Origin: Dryococelus australis
Lineage: Eukaryota > Arthropoda > Insecta > Phasmatodea > Phasmatidae
Reading direction: 5' to 3'
DNA: 64,000 nucleotides
Assembly (NCBI GenBank): GCA_029891345.1
Contig: CM056993.1
Coordinates: 278,148,016-278,212,015, forward strand
Shown: in pieces, positions 11,651 through 22,700 of the stretch
Numbering within the stretch: position 1 is the stretch's first letter
Layout of the letters: every line of letters begins with the position of its first letter
Notes under the pieces: model-generated
Told to the model about the DNA's origin: nothing
Database searches by the model: none
What the model saw: the letters and a program-made list of their open reading frames with translations, nothing else
Program-made: the position numbers and the translations under genes

Positions 11651-13555
11651 TGTGACTCCACATGTTGTAAATATTTTTCTTTTAAATACATCTGTAGTAA
11701 AATGTTGAAGCATGTGGGATTTATGAATCCTAACTTTTAACCCACCCGGTACAAGGGGAGATTGTTCCTTGTAACTGTAATGTTGGCGGAGCACCGTACC
11801 AGTCAGTATCTGTGACGTGAGGGATAAAACATTTTTTTCCAACGTGTGTAAAACACAGGGGATGTACACCAATAACAAGTTGTTTACCTACAGAGCCACC
11901 TGAGGGGTTGCACACAAGTTCAGACTACCAGATCAGAGGGTTCTTTCCACATGCATAGAGAGACTACGAGATGAGGTTCCTTGTGGTGAGTTAGGTGTAG
12001 GCGACTTGCAGATAATAACCCCAACAAACAACCTGAGCTTGAATGTACCCTCGTACACGGTACGTGTGCGAGAGACTTAGGTGGTCTTCAAATACTTGGA
12101 TGCAAGCATCACATAAAGCTTGCCCAGGGGAGATTATTCTCTCTTGGGCATATATTGTGGGACATGTGGGTTTACGCGTCGGGAAAAAATTATTTACACT
12201 AGGTAACACACCACGCCGATGTGTTACCTCTAGTCTTGCTGGCAGCGGAGCTCTCCCTCTGCTCCATTGGTAGTGCTGGGGCGGCCAACTCTGGTTGCTG
12301 CGGTGTGGTGCTGCTAGGTGTGGTGTAGGAGAGATGTGGAGGGATGGCAGTATATTCCGATGAGAGTACTGAAGGATCTATGCCCAGTACGGAGGTGCCA
12401 CTATGCAGTATGGTAAAATATTCAAAGGGTAATCTACCTGGAGTTATTACGTTCTTGTTTCTTTAATACACATAAACAAACTTTTTTTAAAATGAGATAA
12501 TTCAAAATTATGTGATTCAAAGTCGAAAAATTAGGTCCCAACCACTTTGAATTGATGAGGTTTTACTGTACACTGCAAAAACAAAGGGCACGCATACACA
12601 CAAAATATTTTGTGGTCCCTGCGAAATTCCTATTTAAATGATGTTAACATAACCATTTATAATTTATCGTATTTTGCGGTGATCAAAGTAAATTTGGGGT
12701 CCCGTCACCTAAGATTTCCTGCAACTATCGAATTTAAGCTTGTTGTTTATGCAAACAGCTAGTAACTGGATGTGAAATACATCACACGAAACCACTGGTG
12801 TATTGTCTTCCCAACACATCTGTCGAATCAAGACTGATTCATTTTCAGTAACTTTTTGCAAAGAAATAGGGAGGATTTTTAATTAATTAATTTCAATAGA
12901 CACTCGTTTTTGAATAAACTGATAATATGTAAGTGCTTATTTGACACCTTTCGCCATCTAATAATGGGTAGGTAAGCACCGAGCCGAGTGCAGTGTAACT
13001 CACGACAGGGAAAGTCAGAGGACGTGGCTTTGAATCATTAATTATTAATGACAGTGAAGAAATCAAGTATAATTGCCTTATTTCAGTTTCAAATTTACAA
13101 GTTTTCACTGCAGTAAAATATGATTAATTATTTTAACTTACAGATATTTGCCACACGTGCAACGTGTTACTAACAAGTAGCGGTGTGGAGAGGAGAGGTA
13201 ATCCTCCTGCCGCCACCCCCTGCCCCCAAACCAACAGCCATCACATTACCAGATCAATAACTTCTCCGTGCGCTCTTAGCTGATAGTGCAGGTGGGACAT
13301 TTAAACTATGACTTGCATTTGGTGTCATTATTTTCATTTTCAGAACATTTGAAAGTTTTAGGTCAGTTTGCATTTTGTGTTGGATTACAATAAATTATAT
13401 ACAGTAGTTTAAGACGTTATTCTCTTTATTTAAACGAGTCTAGGAATTTTTTTTTTTAAATGTATTATTTACAGTAATACTTTTTCTAAAATTTGGTGCG
13501 AAGGGCATTGATATCAGGGTGTCGGTATCAGCAAACATGATATCGGAACAACTCT
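11651..13555. other. No recognisable gene
   Basis: I see no exon or clear element end. The ORFs of 60-78 codons near 11,640-12,270 overlap on both strands and lack domains. Confidence 0.45.
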
Positions 13556-13559
13556 ACTT

Positions 13560-14062
13560 TAAATACGCAGACTGGTCAGTGTCCGAGCAGCGTGTGCTGG
13601 ATGACTGAAGACTGATGTCGCAGGCTGGTCAGAACTCAGCGGGGGAGAACTGAAGACTACTGATTTCGCAGGCTGGTCAGAACTCCATGGGGGAGAACTG
13701 ACGGTTGGCAGGGAGTCAAAAACTATTCCTCCTTTTATACTCCTTCGGGTCGTTGCCTGATGCTCATTTGCCGGCATCATGAGGTCGAGGGGTGGTTGCT
13801 GAGCCGGGGGTAGTGAATGTGCTAATGTACGACTTGCTAACGTGATGTCACCGACCGGCTGAAGGATGGGAAGCAAAGACAAACGAAAATCCTACTAGTA
13901 GTGTTATCTAGCGGCAGGTAAAAGAACTAGTTGCCTATATGCATAATTATGGTGGGCCGGTGCATAAAACAATTGACAGGTAGATAAATCTCATCTCATC
14001 ACAAATCAGGGCAAACGGTAATGCTAACCTTGAACTCACAAGCAAAACTAAGCATAGTGACA
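13560..14062 (-). repeat. LTR-like promoter unit W, copy 1
   Basis: On the minus strand a GTATAAAA TATA box (about 13,733-13,740) is followed by two tandem copies of a block containing 'cagttctccccc' and 'gttctgaccagcctgcga'. The unit is repeated at 15,150-15,540 and 50,240-50,630 (same strand) and inverted at 14,070-14,400. The TATA box plus a conserved downstream leader resembles an LTR U3/R region or another Pol II promoter carried by a mobile element. No LTR pair or primer-binding site was identified. Confidence 0.5.
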
Positions 14063-14069
14063 CATGACG

Positions 14070-14400
14070 CATAAAATTACTACGTTAAAAAGTGATATTG
14101 TACTGTCTGTCTTGCAGCTTTTATTATTCACCGGTCCACCGTATTATGCTAGGAGGACAAACGAGTTCATTTACTCCCTGCTAGATCGCACTAGTAGTAA
14201 TATTGTTTGTCTTTTGTTTTGCATACCCCTCCAGCCGGCCAGTGAAGTCACAAAGGCAAGTCATGCATTTGCATCCTCCACTCAGCGACCACCCCTCGCC
14301 CTAGTGACACCAGTCAAAGAGCAATGAGCAGCGGCCCACAATGAGTATAAAAGGCGAGATGGCCTGCGTCTCTACAGAAATTTAGTTTCTAGTACGGGTT
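14070..14400 (+). repeat. LTR-like promoter unit W, inverted copy 2
   Basis: This is the reverse-complement counterpart of the preceding unit at roughly 70 percent identity by eye. Its TATA box (gtataaaagg, about 14,344) faces right. The two units therefore form an inverted repeat whose promoters point outward. Confidence 0.5.
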
Positions 14401-15149
14401 GCTCGGATCCAATTAAATTAACAGTTATCAATCCCAGCAACCGCTGCTCGGGATCTTATCTGATCTGATACCCCGTCTTAAGCTTAGCCTAAACGCAGTT
14501 ACGCCTAGCACGCATTGCACAGCCCCACGCCAGTCGACACATCAAGTATTGTATTGTTGCCATCGTTACAGCACGCGCTGCTTGGAATAAACCTTGCCGA
14601 TGGTCAATATCAGCAAGCTTGTGGTAGGATAGGTTTACGTCAGTTAGGAGATATTCTGCTACGTACCCCACAACCCTTCACCCCCTTTGTCATCACTTGT
14701 GATCGCAGTGGTTCCTATCCTAGTCTTTGTCAAAGCTATTATCCTGTCACGTTCATGCTTAATTTTCCAAGCAAGTGTCAGCGATATTATTACATAGTTT
14801 CCTACAACATGTACACATCCAGCAATAGAAAGTCTGTTACAGTAATTCTCGATGCTCCCTTTTTGAGTCAGAAGCCTCTGCCGACCACCCTAACAATAGT
14901 TTTCGAGGTTTGAAGCCCATGTAGCTGACCCGAAGCTAAAGTGCTATCACCACGTGTTTATTTTCTTGAAAATAAAATGTGCGTGATCTTTAACTTGAGT
15001 ACCTTCTGTGTAGTCATAGTACCTTGTAGTTACTCTTGCTACGTACTTGCAGATATTCACAGGAGACTTAAGAAAACAAACTTTCCACTTATTTTGAGCA
15101 CAGTTCACACACTAGCACTAGCCTTCCCTGGCCTAAGCAACGGATTTAA
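14401..15149. other. No recognisable gene
   Basis: A 132-codon ORF at 14,515-14,913 has no domain that I recognise and a composition typical of repeat-derived sequence. Nothing else stands out. Confidence 0.4.
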
Positions 15150-15540
15150 ATGGGCAGGCTGGTCAGAACTCCACGGGGGAGAACTGAAGACTGGTTAGGA
15201 GTCGAAATCTGTTCCTCCTTTTATACTCCTTTGGGGCGATGCTCATTGGCCAGTGGCATTAGGGTGAGGGGTGGTCGTTGAGTGGGGGTAGTGAATGCAT
15301 GATTTGTTAACGTGACGTCACTGGCCAGCTGTAGGATGGGAAGGAAGCAAAGACAAACGAAAATCCTACTAGTAGTGTTATGTAGCGGCGCGTAAAATAA
15401 CTCGTTGCCTATATGCATAATTACAGTGGGTCAGCAAATAAAATAATTTAGACAGTATATAAAACATTCTCATCACAAATCAGGACAAACGGTAATGCTA
15501 ACTTTGAACTTGCAAGCAAAGCTAAGTGTAGGATGGAGCT
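15150..15540 (-). repeat. LTR-like promoter unit W, copy 3
   Basis: It matches 13,660-14,050 closely. On the minus strand it has GGCCAATGAGC (CCAAT box, about 15,240-15,250), then GGAGTATAAAAGG (about 15,220-15,230), then the 'gttctgaccagcctgc' leader. The spacing fits a Pol II core promoter. Confidence 0.55.
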
Positions 15541-16085
15541 GAAGACGTCTAATCACCATTGTTTAAAAAGCATCATACGTCAGTGTATAGAAACATTTAT
15601 ATTTATTTGTGTTCTAATAATGTTAAAATGAATTTTCTATAACTTATTCTTGCACTAAATATATTGAATGATACTGTATCAACTATAAGTTTGCATTCAC
15701 GTATGTAAAATGACACATTCCATAGGTTTAAAGCTATTTCCATGTATTTAAGGCTTGATGGAAACAAGTATAAAATATATATAAACTAAATAAATCACCC
15801 CTGGCAGAGGCTAGTGAACTCAACAGTAGGATCCAGAAGGCACTGCGAGACATTAAGTAAGGATGTTGCGAAAGGAGAGGAGTATGCTATCTCTCAGCAA
15901 TCCCTCAGAGTAAAGGTGGGATTGGCTGGAGGTTTGGATAGTTTCGTAACTAGATAGGTTGGGCTTAATGTCTCATTGACAGTGAGGTCAGTACGAGATG
16001 GAGCAAGCTGCTCTGACAAGCAGGAAATGGGAATAAATCAGACATGGCCTATAGTATGGTACCATTACAACATTTGCCTGGAGTT
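15541..16085. other. No recognisable feature
   Basis: AT-rich DNA between a repeat and a MITE. No exon is seen. Confidence 0.45.
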
Positions 16086-16472
16086 ACCGTATTTCAGCGT
16101 GTAGAGGCAGCACATTTTTACAACAAAAATTACTACAAAAAGTGGGGTGCGGTTTACATACGAGATATTGGGATAAAAAATTCCCCAAAAAATGTTTAGA
16201 AATTTATACTACATTTATATACACTACATTTTAATTCTTAAAGGCAAGAAGGAAGGAAAGAGAACGAATTAAAACAAAAAAAAAAATTATTTACACTCCT
16301 GTAAGTCGGAATTTATTATGTTTGTATGGAATTGTGACTTAACAATATTTACAGGAATACAAAAATTCAGTGCGGCCTATACTTGAAATATTAATTTTCC
16401 CTAATTTTTTATCAAAAACTTTTGGTGTGGCCTATACACGCATGTGGCCTATACATGCCAAAATACGTATTC
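16086..16472. mobile_element. MITE-like element
   Basis: The left end (ttaccgtatttcagcgtgta) is an imperfect inverse of the right end (tacatgccaaaatacgta). The motif 'gcggcctatac' is repeated near the right end. The interior is AT-rich with no ORF. It lies just downstream of the last visible IFT56 exon. Confidence 0.5.
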
Positions 16473-16629
16473 AGGGAAAACCATGGGAAACCAAAATCAG
16501 GATGACCAGACTGGGAACTGAACCTGAGTCCTACCAAAAGCATCACGCACACGAATGCGATTCTCAAGGCCTTCTACCCTCTCTTTGGCAAGCAAGTTGA
16601 CCAGAGATGAGCACCTCAGTGAGGCCCAC

Positions 16630-16838
16630 CTGTCGTTGAGCAGGATCTTCTTGTATATGTCAATAGCATCCTGGTAGTGGCTGCGCAGGTAGTGAATGGA
16701 TGCAAGGGAAAGCTGGTCCTCAGTGATGTCCTCTAGCTGCTGGTGGAACTCCATCAGCTGGGCTTCTTCACCCAGCTTGTGTGCCAAGTGGAACATCAGC
16801 CGCACCTTCAGCTGCGACGGTCCTGCCTTCTCTGCCAC
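16630..16838 (-). CDS. IFT56: IFT56 exon, following TPR units
   Basis: 209 nt from VAEKAGPSQ to ILLND plus two bases of the next codon. Acceptor TTGCAG, donor ACAG|GTGGGC. Open reading continues into the intron but loses similarity to the family, so the exon ends here. Confidence 0.9.
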
Positions 16839-18501
16839 CTGCAACCAGTAATTTTTATTTTCTTTAACCCCGCAATTGACAATAAACTAACAAACTGGGT
16901 GGATAAGTACAGACATAAACAGAAAAAAATTGCCAGAGAGAGAGACACACAAACCCCCCCTTCTAAGTAAACCCCTTGAGAACTGACCCTGTGATATATT
17001 GCTTACCATGTGCTTCTACAACACCTCTACTCTAGCGTTGCCATACACCCCAAATTCAAAAGCTAGCCATTTCAGTAAAATTCCTGTAAAACTCCCAAAT
17101 TACCCATCCTATGTGCATTATGACACAATATTAAAATTAATTAAAACCCCTGCCATAAAGTAGCTGCATTTCTGCCATTCTTACATTCAGTACAACATGA
17201 CACATGCATCTGGCATCAAATTTTATAAACTTACATGCAGTGAACAAAAATCAAAGTACAGATGAAGTACAGTCTTCTGGAAATCATGATTGGTAGATAT
17301 GTTAAAAAGAAACTTTAACTTTAGTAAATACAACTATTACAATAGCAACAACACAAATAGCTAACAGTACTATAATAAATTCATGTATTTAGTGTGAAAG
17401 ATTTTAACCATTTTCATTAGGGCCTATATTAAATTTGTTTAAATAATGCTTTTTTGTCAGTAATCCACTGTTTCGACCCACACAATTGTTCCAGTTTTAT
17501 GAAAGAGAATTTTGGCAGGCTTACTCTCATCACGCACATATCAGACTGAACATTTTCAATACAATACACTAGTCTGTGAAATACTTGAGAAACGCTAGGT
17601 GGCATCAGCTATACTTCCCACACATTGCAGAGATAAGTAAGTGGCAACAACGTACTCTGTAGGCCTCTGGGTACATGCCCAGGAAGAAGTAACAGCAGGC
17701 AAGGTTGAGAGCAACTTCTGGGGGAGGATTCTTGGCGTGGCTGAGTGCTTCATACACAGACATGGCCCGTTTGTAGTCGCCCAGGTGGAATGCACAGTAG
17801 CCAATCCACAGGTCAGTCTCTACATTTCCTTTGCTCCCTCCAAACTGAGAAAATAAAGCAAACATTCAAGTTTAGGGTGTATGTTGTGAGGTCACACCAC
17901 ACAGAAAATCTACTTATTATGATGGGGTGTTCATGACTATAACAGTAGTTCCTGATGAAACACATAACACATGGACACACTTGTAAAACTACTGATCATG
18001 AATTACACGAACTACAAATTTTTTATGATACTGTCACAAATTTCGAATTAATTTTTTTTTTGCTATTTTCAAATTTTGTATGAATGAATCATGTCCTTTA
18101 AAATTACTTCTCCTGTTTTTATGGATAATAGGCCCTTGAGCTACCTGTAAGCCAGGAGGTTGCTGATTTGAGTCTTATTCAGGCCATGGTTATTACAGTA
18201 ATTTTTATTATAATTTTAGTTTAAGTTGGCATTCAAGCCATTCTACATGGCCATCAGATACCAGCAGAGTACATTAAGAGCAAACAACAATGTGTAGCAA
18301 GTGCTTCAGTAAGCGTGCTTTTACATTTGAACAGTTCAAGCTCACTCGTTGAAAAGGTTGTACCTCCAGTATGGTCAGAGCTCCTGTATAGTCCCGGGCA
18401 GCCAGGAATTCCTCTAACTTGGGGACCTGTTTGGAGCCATGGCCTTGTTGGCCCTGGCCACCTGCATTTGGACCTGCCGCTGGCTTAGCACGAGACAGAA
18501 T
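16630..18501 (-). CDS. IFT56: Intraflagellar transport protein 56 (TTC26), N-terminal exons
   Basis: Three minus-strand exons, 18,501-18,364, 17,844-17,656 and 16,838-16,630, join in frame (phases 0, 0 and 2) to give 178 residues. The order matches the family: a start-proximal LSRAKPA, a Gly/Gln-rich linker, VPKLEEFLAARDYTGALTIL, then TPR helices with LWIGYCAFHLGDYKRA, LNLACCYFFLGMYPEA and LSLASIHYLRSHYQDAIDIY. IFT56 is a TPR subunit of the IFT-B complex that carries axonemal cargo in cilia. Exons sit behind acceptor CAGs and end at GTACAA, GTACGT and GTGGGC donors. The initiator ATG is not in the first visible exon, which starts ILSRAK directly after a splice acceptor. The remaining two-thirds of the protein would lie to the left but was not found, so it is either beyond the window or in short diverged exons. 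Confidence 0.93.
17656..17844 (-). CDS. IFT56: IFT56 exon, first TPR units
   Basis: 63 codons, phase 0, FGGSKGNVETDLW to MYPEAYR. Acceptor TTCTCAG, donor AGA|GTACGT. Confidence 0.92.
18364..18501 (-). CDS. IFT56: IFT56 first visible coding exon
   Basis: 46 codons, phase 0, from ILSRAKPA to LTILE. The upstream acceptor is TTTCAG and the donor is GAG|GTACAA. The initiator codon must lie in an upstream exon between 18,502 and 19,600. An ATG directly followed by GT at about 19,080 (minus strand) is one weak candidate. Confidence 0.9.
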
Positions 18502-19605
18502 CTGAAACAAGTGCAATGGTTGGATATTCTTTAACATTCATGCTAATTTCTGCAGCTCTTGGAAAATAACAAGGAAGGTACAACCGTAAGTGCTATTTTT
18601 ATTTCATATTTTTTAATTTATACTGTTTAATCTGGTTGTTACAAAAATGTTCCTACTTGTGTGGAAGTAACTAAGAGTCTGGTAAAAACTACAACAGCTA
18701 AGGAAATAGGTGGATGTAGTAAACAATAAAAAGGTTATGTAGGAGGCTGCAATTAAGAGTATAGTGCAGCAAGATTAAAGCATTCCTTCAAGTAACAGCA
18801 CAAGGTAATTCATTTATTGAAGTTTTTCTCTCCTCTAGGCAAGGCCTAAATCTCAAGTGAAATATAGGTCGGCTTATAAATCTATAAAATTAGAAACCGT
18901 AAAATAAATATTGCCCACTGTAGACCTATGCAATGAAATGGTTGAAAAAATATACTCCAATAAAACAAGTAAGTTAAATAAACTATAATTTCTTAACAGA
19001 GTAACTGTGACTGCACTCTTGAGGATTTTTAAATTGATGTATATGCCTGAAGAACAATACGCACGTAGTTTTTAACTACACACCATTTAAGCCTTTTATT
19101 TTTACTTCAACAGTTGAAATATTTTACTGCACACTAAATTTATAAAGATTTAAATCCGAACAAAAGTATCTGCAAATAATCATTTTTTTTTTTTTTTATT
19201 AAACTTGAAAATGTTTGCTATTTTGTTAATTCAAATGTCAAACGTAATATTTAGAAACGACGAAATCAAAACAGACTCAGACAGGGCGGTAAACATACAA
19301 CAGAAATAAAAATTGCCTAACGAAAACAGCGAAAGTAAATAAAAATAAGTATGAATCATAAAGAACATTATTTATTGTATTTCACATTTACGTATTTTTA
19401 ATAAAAATTTAATCGGTAAAGTAAAGAACATTTAAATTAAATCAAAGGTTTTATTTGTCCAATATCTTGATCTCTGGTCGTAGGAGTTCCACAGACTAAA
19501 GTTGGACCCACTGGTTTATTTACGCATTTTTTACATGTGCGTTTGCTGTGTATAAGTCGGCTCAAGTTAACCTATTCGAGCTGTCTAGTTATACGCTCGT
19601 ATAAT
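18502..19605. promoter_or_regulatory. Intergenic region between divergent IFT56 and NUBP2
   Basis: About 1.1 kb of AT-rich DNA separates the first visible IFT56 exon from the NUBP2 start. The 5' non-coding exons of both genes and their promoters must lie here or nearby. I see no convincing TATA box, CpG-dense core or RFX X-box by eye. A T-run lies at 19,183-19,198. Confidence 0.5.
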
Positions 19606-19716
19606 ATGTTGACAGGAGTTAAACACGTTATTTTAGTTCTCTCTGGTAAAGGGGGTGTTGGGAAATCAACTGTTAGCACACAGCTGGCACTGGCGCTGAG
19701 AGATTCCGGTCACAAG
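19606..19716 (+). CDS. NUBP2: NUBP2 exon 1
   Basis: 37 codons, [20 protein letters not shown] onward to GHK. It carries the P-loop. Donor AAG|GTACGG, phase 0. Confidence 0.95.
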
Positions 19717-22700
19717 GTACGGAGGATAGAGCAAAGTGGTGTATTTATGTACTCAGTGTTTGCAAGTAATAGTGTGATAATCTTACTTTCTTAATTTATT
19801 CTTGCATGTTTATTTATTTTTCCATAGGGTGTAATAAATAACCCCTCCCTCCTCTCACAGCTGTCAAGTAAGAAGGGGGCAGAAATATTCCTGAGAGACA
19901 GGTTTAAAAAATGGTCTATGGTGGAGGGTGTAGAGGGAGTTAGAAGATTAATGGAGGTTATGTTGGAGAAATTTGTGCCAATGAAAAGGTTACGGACTGG
20001 GGGAGATCCCCCATATTATGGACAGGAGATTTTGAAAATGAAGAAGTGCAGAAAATTACATGCCAAGTGGAGAAATGAAGGGATGATAAGATCTAAAGAA
20101 ATTATGAAACAAATGGGTAGGGAGCTTGAAAGGAAGATCAAACAGGCAAAGAATGTATTTCTGGGGAACATGGTGGAAGAAAGAAAAGGCAAGGAATGGG
20201 GGAAATTGTTTAGATATGTTAGGCGGTTAAGGGGAGGAGAGGAAGGGATGGTAGGCATGTGACAAATGACCAAGAAAAATCGGAGATGCTGCAAGGACAG
20301 TACTTGTCAGTGTTTGAGGCAAAGGAGGGTTGGAATAGGGGAGCAAACAGGGTTTGGAGGGTGTTTAGTGAGTTTAAGATGAGGGAGTGGGAGATAGAAA
20401 AGGTAATTAGGGGTTTGGAGAGCAGTAAGGCAGGGGATCCAGATGGGATAGGAAACGCAGCACTAAAGATTGGTGGCAGGGAGTTGGCGAAATATTTAGA
20501 AGTGCTGTTTAAAAAGTCCTTAGGAGAGGGTAAGTTACCACAAGATTGGAAGGATGCTATGGTGGTACCTATGCACAAGCAGGGAGAGGATAGGGGGAGG
20601 CCTGGCAAACAGGTGGAGGAATTGGTATCTGCGAGAGGGGTTGGTAAGTTCAGGAAGGGAGTGGAAAAGGAGTTAGTTGGGTGAAGGAGAGGTGAGAGAG
20701 CTCGCCACATTTTAATTCCCCAACCTAATTTTCTTTTTTGTAAACATTGTTGACTATTTTTATGTAACATAATTTCTTTTCCTTCTTTTTGTAAAATTTT
20801 ATCAGCATTATGTCTAGATTCTAAATCTTTATGGTCTCTATATGCAATATCGTAATATTTGCATGCTTCATCTAATTTATTTATTCCTGTTTCTCCTCTT
20901 TCTATTATTTAGTTTGATTTTGTGAATGGTCCACAATAATTATAACCTGGCAAATGCATTTTGGGTAAATTTAAATAGTTTAATGCCTAGTTTATAATGC
21001 CTTTACCATGATGTTCAGAATTCCAAAATGAGTGTGGAATTACGTTTAAAACTCTTGTAAGATAAGGAATTCCTTTTGGAATATTAATAACAAAATCAGA
21101 AAAACTTATTGTTTAATATATTCATTATACTTACTTTTTCATTGTAATAATTGTTATTTTCAGCATTTTCTTTGCAGTGAATAACTAACAATCTATCGAT
21201 TAATTTTCTAACATCGTCCATCCAAATATGTTCTTTTGGTAAACTATTCTATTTTTTTTAATACCTTCTCCAGATTTAGGAGTTCTTGGAGAAATCTTTT
21301 TTTCTGGTGTGTTTGGTGCTGATTTTGAATGTGATTCTTTTATATAGTTATGATAAATTGGTCCAATTATATTTTCGTATTTCCAACCACCACTTGAAGC
21401 TACCTTTTTATTAGGATTATATTGTTTGTTGGTTATTGGTTGTTTAAACAATTTTTGCATAATTTTCATAATCCTCATCATCAAATTTGGAAACACCTGC
21501 TTTATGTGGCAAATCTGGTAATGGAATAATACCCATTTGCTCTTCCACATTAGGAGATTTTTGTTCTTAGAATAATTCTCTTTCGAATGATGTTTCTTCT
21601 GGTGTTGGCGGCGGATAATCTAAATTTTTTACTGCTACAGGAACTAGTGTTTTTATTAAATTTTTATTTTCTTCACTTTTTCTACTTTTTTATCAGTATT
21701 TCGTAATTCATCAATGAATGGTTGCTCTTTCTTCTTATTTTTTTCATATTCTTTTTCATGATGCTTTTTATATTTTTTATATCTTTCAATAAGAATTTAA
21801 CTCTAGAAACTCCCTTCGATTCTGCCATTTATATATAAATTTTTTACTTATAAATGAGTTGTAAAAATATTGAGAGTTTTGAGAGGCAAACTTTTCCTCC
21901 AACTGATCTAACTAGAGGGAATTGAAATGTTTACAATAATAAAATCAAATTTGATATTCCTATAGGAGATGGTTTTTCTTTTCTAAATGACGTTTATGTT
22001 TATGAGCAATTTAGTTTACTAAAGAGAGATAAAGTTTGAGCTGAGGCAAACTATGGTGAATCAGATAATTTTGATGTTTGTTCAATCTTTTTTCCTTTCC
22101 AATTTTATAGAGTAGAAATTTCAAAACATGAAAATATTATTGAAGCTGTTGATAATCCAACATCAACAATGATGAATGCTTTATTAAGTTCAAAATTATT
22201 TAGAATTTACAGGTGTTGATACTCTATATCAAGATAAATTTGTTTCTAGTAATATAAGAAGAGGTTAAAACTGTTTCTAGTAATAAAACAAATGAAATAA
22301 TCTATCCTCTTAGATATCTGTTTGGTTTTATTCATGATAGCAATGAAGTTTATTATAGGCTATTCACGGTAAAGTTAGCACTTTTTAAGGCCCTTCCAAA
22401 AGGCTTTAACCGCTAATAAAAATATGTTTTTGCAGCATCAGGCATTAAATTTTGAGGGTGGGGAAATGTATATACCGTATTAATTCATCACAAAGCAATG
22501 TTTATATTAAAAAGCTGCAGGAAGATGGAAATAGGCTGAAAGGAAGACTTAAGAAGTGCCTTAAAAAGTGCTCACTTTACAGTGAACAGCCTATAGAAAG
22601 GCGGCTATAAAATTGCCTTTTTTGTAATTCATCTGGTAACAACTGTTAATTTCTTTATGAAACTTTTGATAAAGTTATGAAATATTTTCCTGATCCTGGT

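Noticed and set aside
14515..14913. 132-codon ORF as a gene
   Set aside because: No recognisable domain; it lies between copies of a repeat and is likely repeat-derived or chance.
18502..18537. ATG at 18,537 as IFT56 start
   Set aside because: The residues before ILSRAK end in a splice-acceptor pattern (polypyrimidine then CAG) and are not family-like.
19537..19605. Upstream ATG of NUBP2
   Set aside because: It adds 23 residues not seen in the family; MLTGVKH fits the conserved N-terminus better. It cannot be excluded without transcripts.
18502..19605. RFX X-box in the shared IFT56/NUBP2 promoter region
   Set aside because: I looked for GTTGCC-N-GGCAAC-like sequence by eye and found none convincing.
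20016..20770. Long minus-strand ORFs opposite LINE copy 1, and plus-strand ORFs opposite copy 2 (23,462-24,894)
   Set aside because: Antisense shadows of the LINE coding strand, rich in Pro, Ser and Leu, with no domain.
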